From positions 620,001-684,000 of the forward strand of contig WTXI01000004.1 in the NCBI GenBank assembly GCA_022376515.1: a DNA stretch of 64,000 nt. The letters are read 5' to 3'. The first letter of the stretch is position 1. Every line of letters begins with the position of its first letter. The DNA is from Lactifluus volemus (taxonomy: Eukaryota; Basidiomycota; Agaricomycetes; Russulales; Russulaceae). The translations under genes were made by a program, and so were the position numbers. The notes below the pieces were generated by a model. The model saw only the letters and a program-made list of their open reading frames with translations. It was not told the DNA's origin and did not search any database. Of this stretch, positions 43,810 through 55,503 are shown one piece after another.

Positions 43810-45376
43810 TCATCGACTCCGCAGTGTCAGGCGCACAGGACGGCCGAAGGCCTCTCGTTCATTGATGAATGTGATAAACACATTTTCATCATCCTTTCCA
43901 AGAGGGATGACCTCTTCCAGGTTAGGCAACAACTCCAAAGGCTGTTCTCCATCGTTTGTACGTAGGGAATGGCCCAGGCCCTGATACCTGACGAGTGTGG
44001 TATCCACGTGAAGCTTCTTCGCGTTACTGAACGGCCTGAGAAGTCTGCGCCACTGGGTGCGATCGACTGGGTGGGGCGAGTGTGACGATTCATCACGGTT
44101 CGCCATTAGGGTGACTCGCTCCACTACTGAGAGAAATGGGGAAAGTGTATCGAGTATGTGTATTGCAGACGATATTTGCAGACTGAGGTAGAAACACCGG
44201 ACTCGGATCTCCAAGTCGAACGTGAAGGGGTACGAACAGGTTCTAAGTTGTGGGGCCCCCTGTGCTAGTAGTTTAACGTAATTTGTGCTGGTGACGAGTT
44301 TGACAGCATTAAATTGAAGATTTTCTGATGTCTGTATGAATGATAAAAGGTTTGGAACGGCGACCGTAAGTTGAAAGCGAAGTTCGACACGGAAGACGCT
44401 GAGGACAGGGGCGGTCATCCGGGCACAAAGGGCTTCCAGATAACCTGTGTCACCCCCAAATTCAAACTCGCGAAGGTTAGGAAGTGTCGCGTGGGAGGCG
44501 GTTGCAGTATCTCGAACTTCATGGCTGGAAACGGGGTCTTTCAACTTGATGCACAGGGTCTCCAACTGGGGCATCCGTGAAAGCGATGTGAGTAAATAGC
44601 TTGGAGGGAAGTACCCGGAGTTTGGGATATCTCGTAGGTGGAGAGAGACGAGGCCGGTAGTTGTGAATAAGGGACATTGTACTGGAAGCGCAACGCGTAT
44701 GACGTCGCCGTGGTATAGATTGGGTGCTCCAAATCCTTGGGGAAGTGTCACATTTAGGAGCGAAGAAGAATTGAGAGTAAGGCATTTCAGAATGGGGAAT
44801 TCCCGATCCATGGCCATGAATAACTTCTCCAACTCCCAGGCTTCCATGTATAAGGCGATCTGACTCACACGACCACGATGAGAGAGTGCTATGAGTGCAC
44901 CCTCTTCATCTTTTCTTTCCAATATCATGTTACCGCCGAGCCAGTAGAAGATGGCGAGTGGAAGAGATGGCGAATGTGCCAGCATATCTGCTACAGGCAC
45001 CCCACTGGTACAGACGAGGTGAAGATCGAGTAGAGATGGTGCAGCAAGAATGACATGCCGCCACCGTCGGGAAACATGTGCTAGTTTGTACCACCAACGT
45101 TGCCAGAGGCAGTCCCCCGACGGATATCCGGATCCGTGCCTGTCGTCTTGAGGTTCAATATGAAGTCGGTGGATATAGAATATGTGGAGAAGGACATCGT
45201 CATTGAGGATAGAGATAGGCGAATGTGGTTTCTTGACAATGTGTTTTACTAGTTCACAATTTGGTGCACGAAATGCGAGCATAGAGCTTACGGGACTCAC
45301 CACGTCGTGCGCCTCGGCGGAGCTTGTACTCTAGGTGTGCAAGAGCACTGGCAGTGTTAACTGAAAATTTGGACAT
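43810..45376 (-). CDS. F-box protein, subfamily B copy 6 (B6)
   Basis: Minus-strand exons 45376-45301 and 45248-43810 with a 52-nt intron give 504 aa. The leader is MSKFSVNTASALAHLEYK and is two residues longer than usual. The F-box (LNDDVLLHIFYIHRL, WWYKLAHVSRRWRH) and the preceding EPQDD...CLWQR segment resemble B1, not B5. From RVELRFQLTVAVPNLL to the stop the DNA is nearly identical to B5. Landmarks include SPFLSVVERVTLM and LPNLEEVIPLGKDDEN. The upstream spacer carries the DUF262 3' flank signature. Confidence 0.82.
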
Positions 45377-46142
45377 GTCGGGACTCCAGAACGGGGGGAC
45401 ACCGGCAAAGATGAAGATCGAAGGTTGAATTGTTTTGTGATTGTACTAGTAGCCTCATGTTATTTGCCAGCGTGACTGGTAGTTGCGGGGGCGTAAGGCA
45501 ATATCCAAGCATGGACTCGGACGCGGCCCAACAAAACAAGACATGATTGATCCAATTTTCTACGTTATTGAGAATTAGAAACTTAAAATTCGAGAATTGC
45601 AACGTTTCATGTGTTCACAATCTTCAGGTATTGTATGCTCAGGTGGGCCCGGGCAACAAGGAAAACACGCATGGATAGATGCTCGACTCGGATGTACACA
45701 AGCTGCGTGACACCAGTCACGTGAGCCTACGTACCAAACCTCTGTAAGCAAGATGTAAGATCGTGATATTATTCAAGCCTTCAAGTGAGATGCTACAAGT
45801 ATCGTACTAGACACTGATGGTACGCGCGAGATGTGCAGTAAAGTGCGGTAAGCAAATGATTCCGAGTCCGAGTCCGTGTATCATAGTTAGCGAAACTACC
45901 CGAGTAAAACTTAGAAACATGTTATGTAAATGTAGACGTAGGGGTAGTTTATACCCACGTAGCGACTTGTTGGCCTTGTTGTCACGATTTCCGTACAACT
46001 GGGACATTTGTGGTGGCCATGGGGGCAATAACTGACGCGGCTATGACTCAGACTGGTAGAGAGTTACAGTAGATGCTTGAGCAGATAGACATACCATGTT
46101 CAAAATGTCCGGTGGGAGCGATGCTACATTCCTTGTCCAAAA
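45377..46142. other. spacer between B6 and B7
   Basis: No gene. It holds the B6 upstream flank, a copy of GTGACACCAGTCACGTGAG (the truncated-DUF262 edge repeat, reversed) near 45707-45725 and the reversed B7 3' block. Confidence 0.45.
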
Positions 46143-47712
46143 TCACCAACTCTGCAGTGTCAGGCGCACAGGACGGCCTAGGGCTTCTCGTTCATCGATG
46201 AATGGCCCAAACGCATTTTCGTCATCGCTTCCAGAATAGCCGACCTCCTCTAAATTTGGTAACAGCTCCAGAGGCAGATCTCCATCCTCTGTACGTAGAG
46301 AATGGGCCAGACCACGACCCCTGACATGTTTGGTTTCCACCTCAAGCTTCTTCACATTGCCGAATGTCCTGAGGAGTCCACGCCACTGTGTGCGGTCGAC
46401 CCCGTTGTGTTGCCGTGACAGTCCATAGCCATCCAAAAATAGGGTGACTTGCTCCACTAGCGAAAGCACTGGGGAAAATGCATCGAGTATCCGTATTGCA
46501 GACAATATTGGCGAGTCGAGGTCTATGCACGAGATTCCTAAATGAAAGTGGTACTTCCCGACTCTAAGAAGTTGTGGGACACATAGACCGACGTAATCCA
46601 TGCTCCAGTTGAGCTCGACAGAATGAATTTGGAGATTTTGTGATGTCCGCATGAATGATAAAAGGCATGGAACAGGGGAAGTAAGTTGATTGAAAAATTC
46701 AACACTGAAGACGCTGAGGACAGGGGCGGTCATCCGAGCACAAAGATCTTCTAGATAAGCTGAGACACCCCAAAATTCAAACTCGCGAAGGTTAGGAAGT
46801 GTCGCGTGGGAGGCAGTTGCAGTATCTCGAATGTCATGGCTGGGAACGGCGTATTTGAACTTAATCCACAGAGTCTTCAACTGGGGCATTTGTGAAAGCG
46901 ATGCGAGTATATAGCTTGGAGGGAAGTACCCGGATCTCGGGATATCTCGTAGCCGGAGAGAGACGAGGCCGGTAGTTGTGAGTAAGGGACATTGTACTGG
47001 AAGCGCAACGCGTATGAGGTCGCCGTGGCATAGATTGGGGGCTCGAAATCCTCGGGGAAGTGTCACTCCTGGGGGCGACTCAGAAGAATCGATATTCAGG
47101 CGTTCCAGAATTGGGAACTCCTCATCCATCGCCATGAATAACTTTTCTAGCTTCTCGATTTTCATGTATAGGGCGATCTGACGCACACGATCGCGATGAG
47201 AGAGTGCTATGCGTGCGCCTTTTTCATCTTCTTTTCCCAATATCGTGTGATTGCCGGGCCAGTAGACGATGGTGAGTGGAAGAGGTGGGGAATGTGCCAG
47301 CATCTCTGCTACAGGCACCCCACGGGTGCAGACAAGGTGAAGATCGAGTAGAGATGGTGCCTCAAGGATGACACGCCGCCACCGTCGGCAAACATGCACC
47401 AGCTTATACCACCAACGTTGTTCGTCCGAAAACGGATATCCGAATATATACTCGTCGTGTTTGTCTTGAATACTATGAAGTCGATAGATATAGAATATGT
47501 GGAGAAGGACGTCATCATTGAGGACTGAGATGGGCGAATGTGCAAGTGGCAGTGGTTTCTTGACGATGTGATTTACTGATTCACAGTTTAGTGCACGAAA
47601 TGCGAAGATAGAGCCTTGGGGCCTTACCGGCCTCACCACTGGTACGTTGTGCGCCTCGGCGGAGCTTGTACTTTAGGCGTGCAAGGGCAGTGGTAAATGA
47701 AAATTTCGACAT
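46143..47712 (-). CDS. F-box protein, subfamily B copy 7 (B7)
   Basis: Minus-strand exons 47712-47628 and 47575-46143 with a 52-nt intron give 505 aa, with no breaks. The protein is the closest relative of B3 (leader MSKFSFTTALARLKYKLRR, the same EYIFGYPFSDEQRWWYK approach to the F-box). It keeps the normal family end (LTLQSW, stop) that B3 has lost. The F-box is LNDDVLLHIFYIYRL plus WWYKLVHVCRRWRR. The C-terminal leucine-rich part has LPNLREFEFWGVSAY, SPVLSLVEQVTL and LPNLEEVGYSG. The opposite orientation to B3 shows that the duplication involved inversion. Confidence 0.83.
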
Positions 47713-48680
47713 GTCGGGACTCGAGAGGAGGGTGGGACACTAGCAAAGATGAAGCTTGATGAAGTTGAGATGGTGTTTTGGCCTCATGTTATTTGTACAG
47801 TATTTGGCCAGCGTGGCTGGCATGCGGCATCTGTCAGTCAGTCAGCTGTGATTGGACGACGAGAGGCGGAAGCTGATTGCGGAAGACAGTAAAGGCTGAC
47901 TGCGGAAGGCTAATGTCAGTCATATCTGATTGGTTGGCGCCTGACGGTGCACTTTTTGACCCGTCACCGTGCAGTATCTTCTCAAACAACGTCCATCGCT
48001 GACAATGTACGTTCCCCTGTTCACGCAGCTCTCCCCTTGAGCTTACGTGTGCTCTTGACGCAGGTGGCAGTCTGACGTTGGATACTGGCAGGCGTCCGAT
48101 GACGGGCAGATCTTCTCATGTTAGGCTTTGGGCACGCTGCTGCGTGGTGAGGAGCAATGTTTTTTCGACCGTGAATGTTTGACCTGTCGTGCACTTGACT
48201 TCTGGGCAGGTGGTTGTCCGACGTTGGATAGCCCAGTTTCATAAGCAGGCAAGCTCTCTCACGTTAGGCAAGCTGCGGCCAATCTGAATAGGCTGCGGCC
48301 CGATGCTGGGCAGGCCTCTAACTTGGTGGGCGCTCGTGTTACGAATGTGTGAATGTTCAACCTGTCATGCGTGCATTACCGCTTTGGGCAGACAACCCAA
48401 GGGAATATTGATTAGGTGTGAGATGGGCAGCAGCAGCAGCAGTATCGCTATGGAACAGGATGGGTCTGGCAGTCTGAGAACTAGCAGTAGCAGCCAGACG
48501 GGCAACACATCACCTCGGCCTATACAGATTGTACAGTTCGAAATATCGGAAGCAGGAGCAGGGACGAATACAGTAGCATTAAAGGGGGTTGAAGGATGCG
48601 TAAATGAAGGAGAGATGGAAAACTCCGATCATGGAGAAGGTCATTTGATCCCACATGGCAACGCGACGTCTGAATGCTGA
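47713..48680. other. unique spacer with degenerate direct repeats
   Basis: After the B7 upstream flank (to about 47825) the sequence becomes unique. From 48052 to 48400 two degenerate copies of a segment of about 150-180 bp follow one another; shared words are GGCAGGTGG, CCGACGTTGGATA, ACGTTAGGC, GTGAATGTT and GACCTGTC. A CAG-repeat tract lies at 48428-48442. A short frame at 48424-48680 (MGSSSSSIAMEQDGSGS) has no recognisable family and I do not call it. Confidence 0.4.
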
Positions 48681-48901
48681 CTCACCCCACTGAGAACAAT
48701 TTGCTACTAACATCAATTGTGGTGCCTACCGGGCCCTCATCGATGTCACAATTTGTTCTTCATCTTTCGTCTTCATTGTATACTGACTGTCCATCCCAGG
48801 TTGCGGCCAGCTGGGATGACATTCAAGGGCATGTCGCCAGTAGTAAGAACACACTTCTTTCTCCATCACTTGGTCGTCTTAGCTCCCCCTTCCCTTTTCA
48901 G

Positions 48902-49466
48902 ATACTCCTGAAGTGGTTCCTGGCATGTCAATCGTCACTTCCACCAAGACTTCCACTTCCTCTTCCATTGGGTCTTCTACCTGGTCTACCTTGACCTACA
49001 CCTCCAAGACCCCCACTGCCAGTGCCACTGCTGCCTCAACCTCTTCATCCAGTTCTGACAGTTCCAGAGGCTCTTCTTTTAATGTTGCCATAGCGGGGGG
49101 CGCCGTTGGTGGTATTATAGCAATATCTGGGGCCGCTCTTATCGTTTACTTCTTGAGGCAAAGAATGCCTCTGCAAGGATCAGCCACTGCAGCTGTGTCC
49201 GAGTCTCGGACATCTGAGAGGCCGCTTTATGTGCGTGTTTCTACATTTTTGTGGCAGAGCTCTCATGCTCTCCCTCCTTTCTATATGTGTAGAACCCAGA
49301 TGACCAAACCACATACGGGTACCAAGGATCCAATCCTATGCCAGTGACAAATCAGGTACCCGCAGCACCCAACACTGGGGGTGCCATACAACCACCAACA
49401 CACCATGACCTCCCCTGTTATGGTATTACAGGCTCTGTTGCAGCTATGCAAACTTGTCTCTTGTGA
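48902..49466 (+). pseudogene. 3' half of a single-pass membrane protein gene
   Basis: Exons 48902-49230 and 49293-49466 join in phase. They encode a Ser/Thr-rich stalk (DTPEVVPG, then STKTSTSSS), one membrane segment (AIAGGAVGGIIAISGAALIV) followed by the stop-transfer FLRQRM, and a cytoplasmic tail (NPDDQTTYGYQGSN). This is the usual C-terminal half of an Agaricomycete cell-surface family. A short upstream exon near 48800-48843 may precede it, but the signal peptide and Cys-rich domain are missing, so the gene is 5'-truncated. It is fused to F-box spacer at about 49480. Confidence 0.55.
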
Positions 49467-49590
49467 GGGACACTTCCTTTTTGATTGGTGTCGTGACAAT
49501 AAGGAAGGCCAATAAGTCAGTACATGCATAAACTACCCCTACATCTACATTTTCATGACGTGTTTCTATGTTTTCCTCGCTTCCCCTCAC
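49467..49590 (+). other. F-box 3' spacer fragment carrying the hAT target site
   Basis: A short copy of the subfamily-B 3' block. It ends with the target site CCCCTCAC (49583-49590), duplicated at 55154-55161. Confidence 0.7.
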
Positions 49591-49599
49591 TAGACTGTC

Positions 49600-49775
49600 C
49601 GGGGGCCGGGCCTGACCCTCCTGGGGCCAGGCCCGGCCCTGAGGGGGTCGGTCCGGGCCAAGGGCCGGGCCAGCACCAGGGCGGCCCTAACGCATATTTG
49701 CAGGGCCGGGCCACAGACGCTTCGGACCGGCCTTTAGGGTCGGCCCCGGGGTCGGCCCTGCCCGGCCCTATCTAG
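49600..49775. repeat. left subterminal GGGCC-rich repeats of the hAT element
   Basis: About 175 bp packed with GGGCCGGGCC-like words in both orientations; the counterpart is at 54985-55134. The base composition is far from that of the neighbouring DNA. Confidence 0.7.
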
Positions 49776-50608
49776 ACAGGTGATGTGCATGCGCACACAG
49801 CCCCCGTGACAGTGGTTTAGGCTACTTATTACTCCATAGCCCATTCATTACCTAGTACTATCGAGGCTTTGTGTCTCTACCAGAGGGCCAAAGACTGAGT
49901 AACACTTTACTTGCCCCTTGCAGTTGAAGTTCGGACCTGTCACAAAAGTGGACGCGAAAATGGGTGTGCCTTTTTAAAAAAAAATTCAAACATGTTATAT
50001 CCCGGAATGTGGTCCCCTAGGGTACAGGGTTGCAGTGGAGGGAAGGTCATGCATAAGAATACTAAGGTAGCATTTCACTAGGAGGGTGACAAAAATCCAA
50101 AAATAGGTGGTACGCGTGAGGGATCTCTTCAGCCAACGTCTCCATAACGTGAACAACCGAAAGCTTCACAAGATCGCGGCCTTCTGGTATGACAGCATGA
50201 GTCCCAACTGTGCCATCTGAAGCGTTTTACGAGACGTACCGTTCATGCTGACCTGATGCTCAAACTCAGGGTCAGACTTGATGGCAATGGGAGCCAGTCC
50301 CCGTCCTTCACTGCGTTGATCTTCCGTGACGCGATAGAGTAAACGAGTAGCCTTCACAAGTCCGCATGTATTGCTCTTGCATGGCACTATAAGCATGGGC
50401 AGGGGTGCTCTTACTGAGCACTGAGTGGCCGAACGGGGAAAGAAAATTAAACGTCGCTAGTAGAACTTGAAGTCCGCGATTTTTGACTAGACGATGAAAA
50501 CGTACCTCCGACTTATAATCCCGAATTTGCCCATAGCCTTCCCCTCTCGAGTTTGATCTCCGCCTTGTCCTGAGCAGCGGCGTTCAACACACCTTTTTTT
50601 TTTTTTTC

Positions 50609-53600
50609 ATGGCTCGTGGAGAGCATGATCGTCCCGACCCAAGCCTTATCGTCGAAGGCTCACGAAGGCCGCAGCCTTCAAAGCGGGTCCAGGGTCAAGA
50701 CTACCCAGCAACGGTGTCAGAAGAGCTATGTGAGCGAAAGAAAGGTACACTCACCTTGTTACCCGTTCCCTTCCCTCGCCCAAGTCCTAACATAATGGAG
50801 GCCCTCCCTGCCACACAGGTAATAACCCAAAAGACCGGGCTGCTTACAAGGTCGCACCTAGACCTGATGGAGACGCAGTACGGGAAGACGGAACATTAAA
50901 GGATGCAAGCGAGATAGACTGGGTGTACTCACCATCCGAATCTGAACAACCTCCAAATTGCTTTCAGAAAAGACAATATCAGAGTGAAACAGCCGAGTCC
51001 GATTTCGGGGATAGTGAACGCGAACGACCCAAAGGTCTCAAATCCAGAGTAAGCCCTGATTTATTGAAGTAAGCACTTCATTACCACTTAGCAGAAGCAG
51101 GACATGGGTGATGTTGTCGACTCGGATGATGATGCCAGTGTCAAGATAGTCCGAAAGGCGAAGAGTCGTATGTCCTACAAGCGACAAAAAGAAAACGGAA
51201 GCATTGACGGGGAATCTGATGCGATGGAGGAGTTGAGCAGCAATACAGACGTAAACAAGGTTTGTTTATTTCCCTCGTGTTTGGAGAACAATAGAAAAAC
51301 CCGACCCAGCTTAAAGATCCGACGAAAGACCTTCGCCTTTGCGGTAGGTCTGGTACTGGTATGCATCCCACCAAGAAAACCAGTGTGACAGGCTGGTACT
51401 GCAAGTTTTGCCTGTAAGTTCATTTACATTTTCTTTCAACGATGACTTACATGTTACAGGGAACGAAGCGGTAAAAAAAGTAGTGCTTTTTTTGTAGGTA
51501 ACGTTACATCAAGACGACGGCATCTCCGGCGGTACGTTTTTTTTCTTTCTTTCGGTCTCCTTCACACTCTTAACTGACTTCTACTCGACCAGCTGCCATC
51601 CTGACAACTACTGGACTACTTGCATCGATAACGGCTTTACACCAGATATTCAAAAGTTCCCTCGAGGCTGGGTTCCACCTGGCTCAGTCAAACCGTGAGT
51701 CATCAGCGACCCTGCAGGTTTCGTTTACTGATAATTCGCATAGTGATCCTAAACAACAGTCCATCGGGAATTACGTGCAAACGATGGTAAAGCCATCTCA
51801 GAACCTCCCAGTCACAAAGGATGGGATTCAAGAATATTTGCTCGCCCTTATTGTGACTTGTGACTTGGTACGCCTTCATGCCTCTCACTACTCAGCATTG
51901 ACTGATAGCTATCTCCCAGCCTTTTCGCTTTGTTGAACGCCCTGCCTTTCGGGGCCTCGTATCTTATCTCAATCCCAAAATCACTGACGCAAAAATCCCC
52001 AGGAAGACCGCCATCGCGGCTGCCGTTGATACTAAAGTGGCCTATCTCGAAAACGTGACAGTTGATATCATCAGTGTAAGTACTGTTACGACGCATCTTT
52101 ATTTTATTAACCAATATGTAGCGCATTCGATCGAAGGTCTCCGTGGTGTGGGATGGCTGGTCTAGTGGCAAACGTCGACCTTTCACTTCCTTCAGCATCT
52201 CGTTCATTGATTCCCCTCCCGGCGATGATTCCCTCTGGGAACTCAAGAACCACCTAATCGAGTTTAACTCACCATTGGGGCGGCATACTGGCCAATTGAT
52301 TGGCGAAGATCTCGTAGCGACGATTCGTAAATTTGGCCTCGACACGAAGGTATGTTCTATTCTTTCACTGCTCACTTACAATATCTAATTCTTGTGTCTA
52401 GCTTGGTTGGATGGTTGGCGATGGGGTCAGCGCAAATGACGTGGCTGTGCGTACAGTATGCAAAATTCTTGATCCGGAACGGAAGCGCCTGGACCCGAAG
52501 CAGGTCCGAGTCTTGTGAGTCCTTTCTCTGTAGTTTTGTCCTTCATGCTAACGTACTTCAGGTGCATCGACCATTCCATGCACCGTGCCGCGTACCACTT
52601 TATTAAGGCCCTGGATGTTCCCTCTCTTACGAGAACGAAACGAAACCTTCGAATTGTTGCCCGTGAGAATATCGACGACGAAGACGGCGATGAGTGGAGT
52701 GACGCAGAGAATGTTGATAACGATGATGAAGATATCAACACTTCAACGGACGTTGATGCCTCCCCTGATGATGTGGAAGCCATGCTGGCCACCACTACCG
52801 TTGATTATGATCCCGGCGACACGCTCGGGAAGATTATGGGACTTGTCAACCAAGTCCGAATGTCCAGTGAGGGCGTTCGTGAGTATCTCCGCCAGGCCTG
52901 CAACGCCCGTGGCATAAAGCCAATCGAGCTCCGGCTCTGGGTCCGTACACGGTGGGGTAGCCTCTCTGATTGTTTAGAGTCAGTACTCGCAGTGCAGAAG
53001 GTAAGTCAATGATTGATCATTCATCTCATGTTATTCATACCATTTAAAAGGCAATCGACTACTTCTGCCGTACTGCGGATGCCAACGACGATCTTCCACC
53101 TCTCAAAAACAAAACGTGGCAGGACTATCTCCTAACGCCCCCGGAATGGAAGCTAATTCAACTCACGCACAGATGCCTCAAGGTTTGTTTCCATGCACAT
53201 CATCCTTAGAATTCGATTGACCGTCTCTGATTAGGTTGTTGCCGCGCAACATAACGAACTCTCAAATGAGAGCCTGGCCACGTGTACTAGAGTGTTGCCC
53301 ACTTTAGAACATCTTATGTCGAAATGGGAGGACCTCCTTGAGGAGGAAGAATATGAGCCTGTCCACAAAGCTCTTCTAGCTGGCGTCAAGTTGCTAGAGA
53401 AGTATTATCGCCGCTCAGACGACACAGATGTTTATTTCATTGCCCATGGTAAGTCTTGTTGTCAAACTTTCATCTCATCAACAAATGCTTATGGTGGTAC
53501 ACGCTTGTTAGTACTAGATCCTGTCCTCAAGCACGAGTATCTCCGCGCGGCGTGGGATGATGAGTATATCGATTTGGGAATGCAGCGCTTTCGATCACAG

Positions 53601-54304
53601 GTACGCCATTCAAATTTCAGCGACGGACTCGTAGTAAACCCCAACTCTTAGTTTCTCAAATATAAACAAAAGTACGACAAGTCTCAGTCAACGCTGGCAC
53701 GAGCGCCCTCGACATCCCAAACCCCGCCGCCACGATCTGGTAATTGTAGACTTATTCACGGACATCAAATTGAATGCTGATAACCTTTTAGCTCTCTCAT
53801 CTACTGATTTGTGGATGGTGTCCTTGATCAAGAAGAAGCAGAGAAAGAAGGGCTTGGACATTGATTTGGACTTGGCATCGACTGTTGATCCGTTTGTAGA
53901 GATCGATCGTTATCTCAGCCAGCCGTGCTTGAGGCGTGAGGATTGTCCCAACCCGATCCCTTGGTGGGGGGTAAGTATTTTTGTTTACATCGCATTACTT
54001 GTACAACTCATATATGCCATCTTAGCATCAGACTGAATATCCGGTCCTTCGTTTGATGGCACGCGACTACCTGGCGATTCCGGCAACCACATGCATCGCC
54101 GAGCGATCGTTCTCACTTTCTGCACGTACCGATGATCCTCGACGCCGGAACATGACGAAGTTCAGGTTTGCTAGTGTTCAGAAGCTTCGTGCTGGATATC
54201 TGGATGGGCGACTCAGTGCAGAAGATAGTATCGTGAAGAAATATATGGGGGATTTCATTTGCAGCGATAGTGATATGGACATGGATGTGGACTGCATACA
54301 GTAG
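50609..54304 (+). CDS. hAT family transposase
   Basis: Seventeen exons fit exactly (50609-50744, 50819-51048, 51095-51259, 51310-51413, 51460-51531, 51593-51694, 51744-51867, 51920-52075, 52122-52349, 52402-52514, 52562-53000, 53051-53182, 53235-53448, 53512-53600, 53652-53739, 53792-53970, 54026-54304), giving 949 aa without a stop. A charged N-terminus is followed by a BED-type zinc finger (C208, C211, H233, H238; WYCKFC and RRRHLRRCH). The RNase H-like catalytic region has D374 in VVWDGWSSG and D446 in MVGDGVSAND; the catalytic glutamate was not assigned. An acidic insert (DDEDGDEWSDAEN) follows. The C-terminal hAT dimerisation domain is clear from PWWG (about 853) to LAIPATTCIAERSFS (873-887). 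The short exons are typical of fungal hAT genes. Some junctions could differ by a few codons. Confidence 0.93.
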
Positions 54305-54984
54305 TTGTTGTGGACATTCAATATATTGATTAACAACCTTGCGTTCGTTGTGTAATGTGAGCTGTGACTGTCTAGGGGGAATCATTGAAGTTGCGACGCT
54401 GAGGAAGCAGTTTTGTGTCCGAGTCCCATTTCATTCATCTGCTCATCATATCGCCATCAACCATTCGTAACATCCGTCAAATCGATTTAGGCTCGCCACC
54501 GTTACCTCTGCAGTCTCCTTCAATTCCCGTCATCACCATTATCGAACCCAATCGGACAGCGTCGGCATTGCCGGTGATCAAGTCTACACGTCTGGGGTGT
54601 ACCGCAGACCACCACTCCAGCTTGTTCGAGTCGTTCTGGCTTGCGTTCTGGGTTACACCGTGCTTCTCAACGTTCCTCTCTCACCATGGTCAACTCACTT
54701 GCTGAGAGCCTTCATTGGACAGTAGTTACTCCTTTACCTGCCATTATGGAGCTAGATGGGCTGGCACTGTAATTTGGTACTATATATAATGCATTCAACT
54801 ATGCGTACAGTCTACTAGTACACTAGGTATTTAGAGGCCAAGACATGTATTTAAAGCACCCAAATCACCACAAAAAATAGGGAACAATACCAGTGACTCT
54901 TGTTCCCCATAATCTACTCCTGGGCTCACCTGCGTGCCTTCGCGTGTATATTTCGACTTCACAGAAATTTTTGATGCATTCTGG

Positions 54985-55134
54985 TGGGCGGGGCCGGGCC
55001 GGCCCTAGCCCGACCCGGGGTCGGGCCAGGGTCGATATCAGACTGGCCCTCAAGGGCTAGGGCCAGCTACAGGGTGGCCCGGCCCTGAGGGCCAGGGTCC
55101 GGGCCAGCCAAAACAGGGGTGGCCCTGGCCCGGA
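54985..55134. repeat. right subterminal GGGCC-rich repeats of the hAT element
   Basis: The partner of the left array, with GGCCCTGGCCC- and GGGCCGGCC-type words in both orientations just inside the right terminal repeat. Confidence 0.7.
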
Positions 55135-55404
55135 CCGGCCCCCGGACAGTCTACCCCTCACTCACTGGCAGGGCCTCTCTGCAATTTTGCTAACTATGAT
55201 ACTCCGAGTCCGAGTCGTTGCTTACCGCACTTTACTGCATCTCTCGTGTACCCTCAGGCTGCGTTGTCTATTATGCTCTTGTAGCATCTAACTTGAAGGC
55301 GAATAATATCGCGATTTTTTCCATAATATAAAACAGCTCAGTCCCAAAACGGGTCATTGCTTAGTCACTATTTGTCAGCACCCGCCCAGCAACGCCTTGA
55401 CTTC

Positions 55405-55459
55405 GGGGGCGCAGCCCCCACAAGCTCTGTCCCGTGCCGTAGGCACGAAAAGAGCTTGT
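55405..55459. other. two adjacent strong hairpins
   Basis: GGGGGC (55405-55410) pairs with GCCCCC (55414-55419) over a 3-nt loop. Next to it, ACAAGCTCT (55420-55428) pairs with AGAGCTTGT (55451-55459) and encloses a second stem, CGTGCC (55433-55438) with GGCACG (55442-55447). The pair lies between two segments of F-box/DUF262 spacer. It could be a small mobile-element end or a structured RNA; neither can be shown. Confidence 0.5.
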
Positions 55460-55503
55460 CTTACAAATTTGCTTACAACATCTCCGTCTTGGTCATGGTT
55501 TGG

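Larger units (their letters stand above)
49591..55153 (+). mobile_element. complete hAT transposon, 5563 bp
   Basis: The ends are a perfect 19-bp inverted repeat, TAGACTGTCCGGGGGCCGG at 49591-49609 and its complement at 55135-55153. The flanks are a perfect 8-bp target duplication, CCCCTCAC. Both subterminal regions (49610-49775 and 54985-55134) are dense in GGGCC/GGCCC words, a plausible array of transposase-binding sites. The single gene inside is an intact 17-exon hAT transposase. Regions 49780-50600 and 54305-54980 hold no supported gene. Perfect ends, a perfect target duplication and an open gene all point to a recent, possibly autonomous insertion. Confidence 0.93.

Noticed and set aside
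50166..50396. Minus-strand frame in the 5' part of the hAT element
   Set aside because: Short, with no motif, and lying between the subterminal array and the transposase start; probably chance.
54415..54705. Open frame in the 3' part of the hAT element
   Set aside because: No family resemblance and no splice links to the transposase; the gene already ends properly at 54304.
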